Of a DNA stretch of 64,000 bases, positions 1 through 7,957 are shown piece by piece. The first letter of the stretch is position 1. Every line of letters begins with the position of its first letter. Under the pieces are notes generated by a model that worked only from the letters and a program-made list of their open reading frames with translations, was not told the DNA's origin and did not search any database. The position numbers and the translations under genes are program-made. The DNA is taken from assembly GCA_964017195.1 (NCBI GenBank), contig OZ024892.1, positions 4,508,366 to 4,572,365 on the forward strand, read 5' to 3'. Source of the DNA: Siderastrea radians. Its lineage: Eukaryota; Cnidaria; Anthozoa; Scleractinia; Rhizangiidae.

Positions 1-260
1 GCTCCAAACGTCAAGAGTTGTTACAACATGCCAATGCCGATCAAATCAATGCTGTGAGTGAACTGGTCTTGAACTTCTTAAAAAACAAGATTCCTGTGAC
101 CCCACCCATGCTGGCTAAACTTCAACCCTATAAAAAGGTACTACGTGATTTGGGACGTCGTCGACATTCCGTCAAAAAACGTCGTCAGTGGTTAGTTCAA
201 CAAAAAGGACGCGGGTTGTTTCAAGGACTCCATCACGTGTTATGTCAATGTGTTCGTTAA
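1..260 (+). CDS. Partial Polinton-associated small basic protein
   Basis: The frame is already open at base 3 and ends at TAA 258-260, so the gene enters from the left and only its C-terminal part, about 85 codons, is visible. The segment reading NADQINAVSELVLN is followed by a lysine/arginine-rich tail (KKRRQW) and a short hydrophobic end. I associate this layout with small uncharacterised proteins in cnidarian and fish Polinton/Maverick elements; that link is from recall. The next gene starts less than 100 bp downstream on the same strand, which fits a compact viral-type gene cluster. It could be a minor virion or core protein, but nothing in the sequence proves this. TTG at 18 is not taken as a real start because the frame continues upstream of it. 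Confidence 0.55.
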   Translation, partial: SKRQELLQHANADQINAVSELVLNFLKNKIPVTPPMLAKLQPYKKVLRDLGRRRHSVKKRRQWLVQQKGRGLFQGLHHVLCQCVR

Positions 261-349
261 CGTGTCAAGACATGGAAAGACTGTTATTGGAAGCATAAAT
301 ATCACCTGTTGTGACAGCTGTCGTGCATTGGAAGACCTTTGCCCCGACC

Positions 350-997
350 ATGGACGAGGTCTACATGATTCCCCATAAGGACTTGGAGCAACTCATTCAA
401 TATTACAAAGGAGAACTCACCGAAAATGCCTTGTTGAACAAAGCCGCGACGCTCGCCGCCAAAAAACATGTTTTGTTAGCCAACTCCCAATTGCCTCCCG
501 CCCTGGTGAATGCTCAAACGAAACCGTTGAGTCAAGAATTGACCAAGTTAACCAAACGCATTCGTCAATTTCCTGGCGGGGTGGGGGTTGGTGCCCCGGG
601 TGGCCCACCAGGTGAAGAAGGCGAGGAAGAAGCCGGGGATTTGGTGACGGGACCCGTGGAACAATGGTTGAAGCGCATGATAAAAGGCAGCCCGTCCACC
701 CCCAAACCACCCATTACCCCTGCAACCAAGAAAGGCAAAGGAGCAGCCACCACCAGTAAGATTCCCAAGAAAGGGAGTCCATCCACTAGTCGAGGGGATA
801 CCCGGTCGCGTTTAGAAGTCATTCGAGAACAGCGCAAGACTTTGGAAAAAAAGATAGCCGACAGTCCTTGGGCAAAGGCAAAGGCAAAAGGCAAAGCACC
901 CGCCCGAGAAGTGGAACGATTGAAACCTTTACCCGGTTGGGAAGATTGGTACCAAGGTAAAAAGTTACGACGTCGATTGGATTACGACACGGACTAA
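350..997 (+). CDS. Polinton-associated hypothetical protein, Pro/Gly/Lys-rich
   Basis: I take ATG 350 as the start, since the 13 upstream in-frame codons have only GTG initiators. The product is about 215 residues. The first 85 residues look folded and helical (MDEVYMIPHKDLEQLIQYY, then ENALLNKAATLAAKKH). A low-complexity Gly/Pro/Glu stretch follows, then a Lys/Ser/Thr/Pro-rich basic region, and the C-terminus is basic (KKLRRRLDYDTD). There is no signal peptide or membrane segment. It sits in tandem between the partial basic protein and the PLA2 gene, 3 bp before the next ATG, so it probably shares a transcript with it. Function is unknown. Basic low-complexity proteins in this position could be minor capsid or DNA-condensing proteins, but this is inference. 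Confidence 0.6.
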   Translation: MDEVYMIPHKDLEQLIQYYKGELTENALLNKAATLAAKKHVLLANSQLPPALVNAQTKPLSQELTKLTKRIRQFPGGVGVGAPGGPPGEEGEEEAGDLVTGPVEQWLKRMIKGSPSTPKPPITPATKKGKGAATTSKIPKKGSPSTSRGDTRSRLEVIREQRKTLEKKIADSPWAKAKAKGKAPAREVERLKPLPGWEDWYQGKKLRRRLDYDTD

Positions 998-1000
998 AAG

Positions 1001-1351
1001 ATGCCCCCCAAGAGGAGAAGGGGTATTAAACGCCCCCAACGAGGAGGAGCCTTGGATGTACAAAAATGGATTGCTAAGACGGGGAAGGAATTTCATTGGC
1101 CTGGTTATCAGTACATGGGCCCTGGCACCCATTTGGCCAAACGTCTGAAACGTGGGGATCCCGGGATCAATCGCTTGGACCAGATTGCTAAACAACACGA
1201 CATTGATTACAGCCGTGCCAAGAATTTGCAAGATAAATGGAAAGCCGATACCAAGATGATCCAAGCCATTGATCGCTTACCCGGCAAGAAAAACAATAAG
1301 GAACGAGTGGTCAAGAAAATCATGCAAACCAAGAAACGTTTAAAATTGTAA
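1001..1351 (+). CDS. Parvovirus-type phospholipase A2 domain protein of Polinton
   Basis: 116-residue protein from ATG 1001 to TAA 1349. Residues 1-17 form a basic, NLS-like leader (PPKRRRGIKRPQRGG). The centre carries the two hallmarks of the parvoviral VP1-type phospholipase A2: a calcium-binding loop (YMGPGTHL, the YxGxG pattern) and the catalytic His-Asp (HDIDY), about 30 residues apart. The C-terminus is lysine-rich. In parvoviruses this domain hydrolyses phospholipids and helps virions leave endosomes; similar domains occur in adintoviruses and some Polintons. The key residues are present, so the enzyme may be intact, although the neighbouring polymerase is not. It lies 3 bp after the upstream gene, and an AATAAA signal follows at 1377-1382. 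The domain call rests on motifs I can see. Confidence 0.8.
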   Translation: MPPKRRRGIKRPQRGGALDVQKWIAKTGKEFHWPGYQYMGPGTHLAKRLKRGDPGINRLDQIAKQHDIDYSRAKNLQDKWKADTKMIQAIDRLPGKKNNKERVVKKIMQTKKRLKL

Positions 1352-1376
1352 ATTTAATGACATGACATGTTGAGTA

Positions 1377-1382
1377 AATAAA
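1377..1382 (+). terminator. AATAAA polyadenylation signal
   Basis: AATAAA lies 26 bp after the PLA2 stop codon and is followed by a T/G-rich stretch. It is the likely 3' end of the rightward small-gene transcript. Confidence 0.55.
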
Positions 1383-1423
1383 AGCAAATGAAAATGTCAA
1401 TCACTGTCTCATTTTGTTCATGA

Positions 1424-1690
1424 GTTGTCTTCAAAAAAGTTCAATGTTCTGCCAAAATACTAAGACGATGTTCTGCCAAAATACAAAGACGATTTCAAAA
1501 AAGTTCTGCCAAATACTAATACGATGTTCTTCAAAATAGCCATACGATTTCAACAAAGTTCTGTCAAATTAGTCATACGATTTTCAAAAAGTTCTGCCAA
1601 ATGCTAATACGATGTTCTGCCAAATTAGTCATACGATTTCAAAAAATGTTCTGCCAAATACTAATACGATGTTCTGCCAAAAATACGAAA
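1424..1690. repeat. Degenerate tandem repeat between convergent genes
   Basis: A 20-30 bp unit built on TTCTGCCAAATACTAATACG is repeated roughly ten times with variants (GTTCTGCCAAAATAC, TAGTCATACGATTTC, TTCAAAAAAGTT). The array fills the gap between the rightward PLA2 gene and the leftward acidic/basic gene. It could be a transcription-termination spacer or a remnant of replication slippage. Confidence 0.7.
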
Positions 1691-1698
1691 ACGAGGGT

Positions 1699-2901
1699 TT
1701 AAGTGACAAAGTCATCCAAATCAAACGAAGGATCCTCCTCCATCATGTCAATTAAAAAGTCAAACAAACAGTCGTCCGATGACGACAAGTCATCGAGCTC
1801 CTCCAGTAAATTGTCCAACAAAGAGTCGTCCGATGACGACGACGGCAAGTCATCGAGTAAATTGTCCAAAAATCCCTTCCCATCGTCCCACATGTCACAA
1901 GAAGAAAGGGACGATTCGTCGCCTACAGAATGATCCAGAGGATCAAGCACCCCTGAATCCATGTCCATTATGGTACTAGGTTGGTCCCTAGAATCCTCCG
2001 GGGTGGGCGAGAGGGAATCATGAAAGTCCTGCATAAAATCTTCCAGGGTCACGGTCAATTTGAGGGGCCCTAAGGCTTGGCGTTTCTCCTCCGTTCTCTT
2101 TCGGACCATGGCCCCTGTGAGGGCAACGGCCTCACGCTTTTTCACTAAGTATTGTTTCCGCCACCGCTGACCTGCTTCCGAATGGTAGTATTGTCTATTA
2201 TAGACCCGGAGTCGTTCTTTATTGGTGGCATAGTACCATTTCTGGTATGCAGATATTCGGTCGGCATGTTTGGCCCTGTACCTAGCTCTCTCAGCCCGTC
2301 GCTGCGCCAGTCGTCGCTCTTCTTTCGCCTGGAGCTCTGCTAGTTTGGCCTTAATGCCGTCATCGTCGTCGTCGTCAAAGCTTACCAGGTGGGTCTTACG
2401 ACGTTTCGCCCGATACCGTTCTTTCGAAGCGGCTACTCGGTCCGCATGTCTGACCCGGTACCTGGCTTTCATAGCCCGTCGCTGCGCCAGTCGTCGCTCT
2501 TCTTTAGCCTGGAGCTCTGCTAGTTTGGCCTTAATGTCGTCATCGTCGTCGTTTGGTGGGTACGTTGTCGTGGTGGTGGTGGTGGGGCGTTTGGTGTGGT
2601 GGCAAGTGCATTGGCAGCAGCAGCTTTCGGGGGACAACGGGAGATGGGGGCGGTGCTGGTGGAGGTGTCTGGGGCCGCTTGAATTTGTGGTGCCAGTTGG
2701 TCCAGCAAAAGTCGAGGCCCCGAATGTACCAACCGGTGGTGAGTTGGGGGTAGCAGCCTGGATTCCAGTGCTGTTGCACGTAGGTGTGCCGTGCTGCCTG
2801 AGCTGCTTGGGCAACCTGCCTCCTTTTCCTCCTTTCCTCCAACAACTCTTCACCATACGCCCTGATGTCTTCGTCGTCGACTGTCCACTTCTTAACCTCA
2901 T
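1699..2901 (-). CDS. Polinton minus-strand basic/acidic regulatory-like protein
   Basis: 400-codon frame from ATG 2901 to TAA 1699. The N-terminal 110 codons are low-complexity and overlap another minus-strand frame (2540-2965), so the true first exon is uncertain. The middle has two copies of a roughly 60-residue module, each with an Asp run, then AKLAELQAKEERRLAQRR, then an Arg/Tyr-rich stretch of the RYRAKHADR type. A basic region follows (RKQYLVKKREAV). The C-terminal 130 residues are strongly acidic, with Ser/Asp/Leu clusters such as DNLLDDLPSSSSDD, resembling an acidic activation domain. A basic DNA- or nucleus-directed part joined to an acidic tail suggests an early regulatory protein, but I recognise no named family. 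The module duplication has a DNA period of about 180 bp. Confidence 0.5.
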   Translation of the reverse strand: MRLRSGQSTTKTSGRMVKSCWRKGGKGGRLPKQLRQHGTPTCNSTGIQAATPNSPPVGTFGASTFAGPTGTTNSSGPRHLHQHRPHLPLSPESCCCQCTCHHTKRPTTTTTTTYPPNDDDDDIKAKLAELQAKEERRLAQRRAMKARYRVRHADRVAASKERYRAKRRKTHLVSFDDDDDDGIKAKLAELQAKEERRLAQRRAERARYRAKHADRISAYQKWYYATNKERLRVYNRQYYHSEAGQRWRKQYLVKKREAVALTGAMVRKRTEEKRQALGPLKLTVTLEDFMQDFHDSLSPTPEDSRDQPSTIMDMDSGVLDPLDHSVGDESSLSSCDMWDDGKGFLDNLLDDLPSSSSDDSLLDNLLEELDDLSSSDDCLFDFLIDMMEEDPSFDLDDFVT

Positions 2902-2965
2902 TTAAAATTTGTTGCACTTGAAACTTCTCGAACTCTTCTAACAGCTTCTCTAGACTAGAGTCCAT
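2540..2965 (-). CDS. Overlapping minus-strand frame, possible first exon of the acidic/basic gene
   Basis: ATG 2965 is preferred over the upstream GTG. The first 60 residues look properly coding: a helical, charged segment (MDSSLEKLLEEFEKFQVQ) and an Ala/Gln/Arg stretch. Next comes a Trp-rich segment (WNPGCYPQL, GWYIRGLDFCW), then a Pro/His-rich low-complexity tail. It starts about 30 bp downstream of a minus-strand TATA box and overlaps the 400-codon frame for 360 bp. The two may be separate proteins, or exon 1 of this frame may splice into the basic/acidic frame downstream. cDNA would decide. No known family recognised. Confidence 0.45.
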   Translation of the reverse strand: MDSSLEKLLEEFEKFQVQQILNEVKKWTVDDEDIRAYGEELLEERRKRRQVAQAAQAARHTYVQQHWNPGCYPQLTTGWYIRGLDFCWTNWHHKFKRPQTPPPAPPPSPVVPRKLLLPMHLPPHQTPHHHHHDNVPTKRRR

Positions 2966-2980
2966 CTTGAGATGACTCAC

Positions 2981-3335
2981 CTCGAAGTTCGATCTGTTTT
3001 ATAGTCTCTCATTCATTCCCGTGATGCACCATGGACCCCAACTAGAGAGGGGGGGAGGGGGGTCCCCCCACCCCTTCCCTCCCCTCTCAGGGGCACCCCT
3101 GTGTCCTGTTTGGTGATTGGTCCCCCTCCCCTAGGTATCCCGTGTTCTGTTTGGTCATCCTCCTCCCCTAGATACCTCAACATGGTTTCCGTGGATCACC
3201 CTCCCTCGCCTAGTTAGTCCAGCATGCTTCACGTGGATCACCACCCCCTCGCCTAGTTAGTCCACAATACTTTGCGAGGAATGACTTTTTACCCTATAAA
3301 AGCCGAACATCCACCACCAGTGAGTTCATCTGATC
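2981..3335. promoter_or_regulatory. Divergent Polinton promoter with two TATA boxes and tandem modules
   Basis: The region lies between two divergently transcribed genes. A TATAAAAG box on the plus strand (3295-3302) lies about 35 bp before the polymerase ATG. A TATAAAAC box on the minus strand (3003-2996) lies about 35 bp before ATG 2965. Between them are four related GC-rich modules containing CCCTCGCCTAG or CCCTCCCCTAG, two followed by TTAGTCCA. CTGTTTGGT and GTGGATCACC each occur twice. The tandem modules resemble a shared enhancer of activator binding sites. Confidence 0.7.
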
Positions 3336-6300
3336 ATGGCTTCTGAGCCAGGCCCAAGTGGCCTGACCACTGAAGAGATTTTGACCTTGCTACACCCCTC
3401 GGCCTCTGAGAGAGAAGAAGAGACGACAGCGAATTCCCCTGATGAACCTTTGGTAGCCAATGAAGAGATGTCGGACAGTGACGACCTCTGCCAAGAGGCC
3501 TTGGATACTTTTGAACGGCAACGTGCGTTTCAAACCCATCTCCTTGAACAAAGTGGGGGAAGTTTGGATACAAGGGCAGTCGGCGCGTTTGAGTTTGAAG
3601 TTCAACCCTATGTCGACCGGCGGAGCACGCGTATGGGAGTGCATGAACGTCATTTCAATACCCGTTTACGCCAAAGGGGGAACTTGATTCCAGGTCAAAA
3701 CATCACGCAAGCCCTACAAGATGCTTTACGTCGAGCGGTGAATCAAGTGTTAGACACCACGCCTGAGCTCCACGATCAAGATCGACTCTACTTCACTATC
3801 GCCTCAAACAGACTCCACAATAATTTCCAGGGCTGGGGATTACGTGCAGGTGAATGGCGGCAAGACACAGAGCGTGTGGAGGCCCTATTCCACCGTTTAG
3901 CACAAGCCTTGAACAGCAACGAACAATTTGAAATGGATGACTCCTTTCAATTATCCATTACTCAAGTCCAACATGCCCCTCAGGGAACCGGAAGACCACG
4001 GCGCGGAAAACCAGGCCACCCAACCCACCAAGCCTTAACCAGGACATCGAAATCGGTCATTCGCATCCAAAATGATGATCCACTCTGCTGTGCCAGAGCC
4101 CTGGTCACAGCCAAGGCCAGAGTGGATCATCACCCGAAATGGCACAGCATTCGCCAGGGGAAGGGGCCACTACAAAGGGAACTCGCGTTGCGGCTCCATG
4201 ACGAAGCTCGTGTTCCTCCAGGTCCTTGCAGCTACGACGCCTTGACGGCTTTCAGCAAAACGCCGTCCCTCACAGGTTACCAAATCATCCTGGTGGATGC
4301 GCATCGATCTTATCACATCACCACCTATGGAGACCCCCAAGACAAACAACTGATCCTACTGCACGACCATAACCATTACGACGTCATCACCCGTCTACCC
4401 GGATTTTTCGGGTCCAGTTACGTCTGTGCCCACTGTTGGAAACCCTACAACACCGAAGATCACCATCGCTGCAACAAGAAAAAACAATGCCGAGCCTGTC
4501 GCCAAAAAGAGTGCCCTGATTTCCGGGCAGCGTACCCTCGAAACCAGAAAGCCACCCAACGTTGCCAACAATGTCGTCGGGACTTTTTCGGAGACACTTG
4601 CCTCCAAGCCCATGTCGGCAAGGACCACACGGGCAAACCTGCAGCCAACCAAGAGTCCTCCGTCTGCTTTCAACGCCGTCGCTGTCCTACCTGTTTTAAA
4701 CTGAACGTTGGATTACAAGAGATTGCTAAACACCAATGCTACTACGTGGACTGCCCGTCTTGCCATGAGTACGTGGACAGTCAAAACCATTTTTGTTTTA
4801 TTCAAAGACCCACTCAAGACAAGAAAAGAAAGAGGAAACACCAGGGAGGGCCTCGCGCCAAACGAGGGGCAGCCGCCGCGGCGGAGCCTAATACCACCAC
4901 CCCAGACGACGACGACCTGCCCCCCTTGCACGTGTTTTTTGATATTGAAGCCATGCAACCCCACCAAAAACACATAGCTAATCTCCTCGTGGCCGAAACC
5001 GAAGACGACGATGAACCCAAGCCTTTCCCTGGCCCCTCTTGTACCCGAGATTTTCTGAAATGGCTGGATACCTTGACACTCAACGATACCCGACAAGTCA
5101 ATGTCCTGGCTCATAATTTCCAAGGGTACGATGGGTACTTTGTCGTCCAGCAATACCATAGTGACAACCGGATCGTCCAGCAACTCCGCAACGGGTGTAA
5201 ACTCTTGGAAGTCAAGCACGATCGCATCCGATTCATCGATTCCATGAGTTTCTTCCAGATGCCTTTGTCCGCCTTTCCCAAGACCTTTGGATTAACGGAA
5301 TTGAAAAAAGGCTACTTCCCCCACCAGTTCAATATCCCCGATGACAAACACCAAACGTACGTGGGACCCGTCCCGACTCTCGATTACTACATGCCCGAAA
5401 CCATGTCACCCGAAGACAGGAAAGCCTTTGAAAAGTGGCATCAAGAACAACGCGACCAGGGCGTGGTGTTTAACTTTCAAAAAGAGTTGCTAGCTTACTG
5501 CAAATCCGATGTACGACATCAATCAGTCCTACGAAGCCATCGAATGGTTAACCTGGTGCCAACAACACCAAGCCCCTCATCTTCAACATGCGAAAAATGC
5601 CGGCGAGTATCGCATCCCTGGTACCAAGCTCCATGTGGATGGTTTCGATGCCAGTACCAACACCATCTACGAATATCACGGTTGTTTCTGGCCACTGTGC
5701 TCGATCCATGCAAGATGTCTACGAGGACACGAAACAAAGGACCCAACATTTAAGAGAACAAGGGTACACCGTGGTGGAAATGTGGGGATGCGATTGGACC
5801 CATCTCAAAGACACCTCATTTGACATCAGTACGTTTATAACTAACCTTCAAACCACAAAACCTCTCAATCCACGCGACGCTTTCTGTGGAGGACGTACCA
5901 ATGCCGTGAAACTGTACCATCAAGTCACCCCCAATCAAAAGATCCATTACATCGATGTCACCTCCTTGTACCCATGGGTCAACAAAACCTCTGTCTACCC
6001 TAAAGGACATCCCACCCTTATTACACATCCCGGTCACACGGACATCCACCAGTACTTTGGATTGATCCAATGCCAAGTCCTGCCTCCCCGTGAACTGTAC
6101 CATCCCGTGCTGCCTTACCGCCATGACGACAAACTGCTCTTTCCACTCTGTGCCCGTTGTGCGGAAGAAGAAATGACCAAACCCCTTCTAGACAGATCCT
6201 ATCATTGCCCTCACCCCGACGAGGAACGTGCCCTGACAAGTACCTGGTGCAGCCCCGAATTACACAAAGCCATCGAGCTCGGGTACCAAGTCCTGTACAT

Positions 6301-7240
6301 TTATGAAGTCTGGCACTTCCCCGAGACCTGCGAGGGGCTCTTTAAAGATTACGTCAACACCTGGTTGAAAGTCAAGCAAGAAGCCAGTGGGTGGCCTGAG
6401 GACAACATGACAGAGCAACAAAAACAGGCCTACATCGACAATTACTTGAAGTACGAGGGCATCCAATTAGAGTACACCAAGATCGAATACAACCCGGGCC
6501 TGCGTACGTTAGCCAAAATGATGCTCAATTCCATGTGGGGTAAGTTTGGGCAACGACTCAACAAGACCCAAGTCCAAGAATTTGATGACCCCCAAACCTT
6601 CCACCGTTTCTTGAATACAAGTACTTTAGACGTGCACCAAGTCTCCATTATGAATGACCAAATGGTGGAGGTCCATTACAAGTACCAAAACGAAGACATC
6701 CCCGTCTCACCCAACCTCAACATCTTCGTCGCATGCTTCACTACCTGTTGGGCTCGCCTACGCCTCTATGAAGCCTTGGAGAAGCTGGGGGAAAGAGTGT
6801 TATACTATGACACCGACTCCGTCATCTATTGGACAGACGAGGGCCAAACCAACCCTGACTTGGGTCATTACCTGGGCGATTTTACGAGCGAATTAAAGGG
6901 AGACGATCATATCGTGGAATTCGTGTCAGGGGGCCCAAAGAATTATGGGTACACCACCAAGAACGGAAAGGTTGAGTGCAAGGTTCGTGGTTTTCGCCTT
7001 AACAGCGAAGGGAAAACCCAACTCAATTATAACGTCATGCGTCAAAATGTCCAAGACGAAATCCAGCAACCCCTCCTGAAACCCCGACAGATTCAAGTGG
7101 TCAACGCACACCACATTGTCCGGGACCCACAAAACTATCAATTGTCCACCTTCCCCGATTACAAACATTATCAGCTCGTCTATGACAAGAGAGTCGTAGA
7201 TCCTGTTTCTTTCCAGACTTTTCCTTATGGATACCAGTGA
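3336..7240 (+). pseudogene. polB: Polinton/adintovirus-type protein-primed DNA polymerase B, frame broken
   Basis: Family B polymerase of the protein-primed group, which replicates linear elements from terminal-protein primers. The first frame runs from ATG 3336. It has an acidic N-terminus, then a Cys/His-rich zinc-binding region near 4420-4800 (pairs such as CAHC, CRAC, CQQC, CPTC, CPSC), then the 3'-5' exonuclease: FDIE near 4940, NFQGYDGY near 5115, and YCKSD near 5500. The frame changes near 5512, and comparison with the family suggests coding sequence is missing there. A second frame carries EYRIPGTKL to EYHGCFW (about 5515-5690). A third frame, from about 5700 to TGA 7238, carries the palm motifs SLYPW (5962), NSMWGKFG (6530) and YYDTDS (6805). 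Catalytic motifs survive, but at least two breaks make this a defective copy. Breaks are reported by position only. Confidence 0.85.
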
Positions 7241-7389
7241 CTAGCTCATCGCTATCACCGTCATCTGTGACTAAAGGGCTTGGGAGCCGTCAATTGTATC
7301 ATAAAATAGGAACACTCATCAAAAAGGAACTCAAAGGAATATTTATCATGGATTTTTTTTTCTCACTTGTTGTGAAAAAAAGTATGACA

Positions 7390-7395
7390 AATAAA
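7390..7395 (+). terminator. AATAAA signal after the polymerase gene
   Basis: AATAAA about 150 bp downstream of the polymerase stop codon, followed by a T-rich stretch. It is the probable 3' processing signal. Confidence 0.5.
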
Positions 7396-7429
7396 GTATT
7401 ATTTTTTTTATATATTGTTTTCACTCAAA

Positions 7430-7760
7430 AGGATCACCCCCGCTGCTCCAATTGGACTTTGGACTTTGAGCCCGCGTTTCTCAGCGGTTTTTGCCCACCC
7501 TGAGCCCACGATCGATTTTTCATACTGCTCAGCGGTTTCCCATCGTAAAACACGTGACTTCCGGTTCCGGTCATGTGGTCACTTCCGGTTCCGGTCATGT
7601 GACTTCCGGTTCAGGTCATGTGACTTGAGCCCGCGATCGTTTTTTACCCCTGGTCAGCGGCGTTACTATGCGCAACCCCATAACCAATCACAAACCAGAA
7701 CAGGTGGTGTGTATGCAAATTAACGTGGGAAAATTCTCTATGTGAGCCCCCTATACTACT
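7430..7760. repeat. Probable right terminal region of the Polinton, with internal repeats
   Basis: A GC-rich block follows the polymerase. TGAGCCC(G/A)CG with TCAGCGG recurs three times (about 7467, 7500, 7627), and CTTCCGGTTCCGGTCATGTG occurs three times in near-tandem between 7555 and 7623. The block ends in CCCCTATACTACT at about 7760, where the sequence becomes AT-rich like the host. An end reading 5'-AGTAGTATAGGGG inwards would suit Polintons, which often begin with AG. The left end is outside the window, so neither the inverted repeat nor the target duplication can be confirmed. Confidence 0.5.
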
Positions 7761-7957
7761 TCTTTGACTTACCCTTTTCATTAATCTTTGTTGCTGTTGT
7801 TGTTTTTGTTGTGTTTTTATTCGGCACAAGGCCTCATAATTACTAAACTAGTTTTATTCTCTTAATTTAAAATGTAATTATTAAAAAAGCTGGACAGATA
7901 TGCGATGAAACAAGCATTTCTTTAATGTTCAGTGTCTTTATTTTGACTTTTCCAAAG
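7761..7957. other. Intron-like sequence before the NLR1 NB-ARC exon
   Basis: AT-rich sequence ending in a pyrimidine-rich tract and an AG acceptor at 7956-7957. The acceptor has the same phase as that of the NLR2 NB-ARC exon. No HEPN exon lies upstream inside the window, because the Polinton occupies that position. Confidence 0.5.

Larger units (their letters stand above)
1..7760. mobile_element. Polinton/Maverick (adintovirus-like) element, right part, degraded
   Basis: The co-occurrence of a protein-primed PolB, a parvovirus-type PLA2 protein, small basic proteins, a divergent early promoter and a repeat-rich terminus fits a Polinton/adintovirus-like element integrated in animal DNA. Only the right 7.7 kb is visible; integrase, packaging ATPase, protease and capsid genes are not in the window. 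The polymerase frame is broken, so this copy is probably inactive. The right boundary is placed where the GC-rich block ends and intron-like sequence of the neighbouring NB-ARC gene begins. Confidence 0.75.

Noticed and set aside
2270..2905. 211-codon plus-strand frame opposite the Polinton minus-strand gene
   Set aside because: Shadow of the repeated basic module on the other strand, with no domain and poor coding composition.
4713..5219. 168-codon minus-strand frame inside the polymerase
   Set aside because: Lies opposite the zinc-binding and exonuclease motifs, which are clearly coding on the plus strand.
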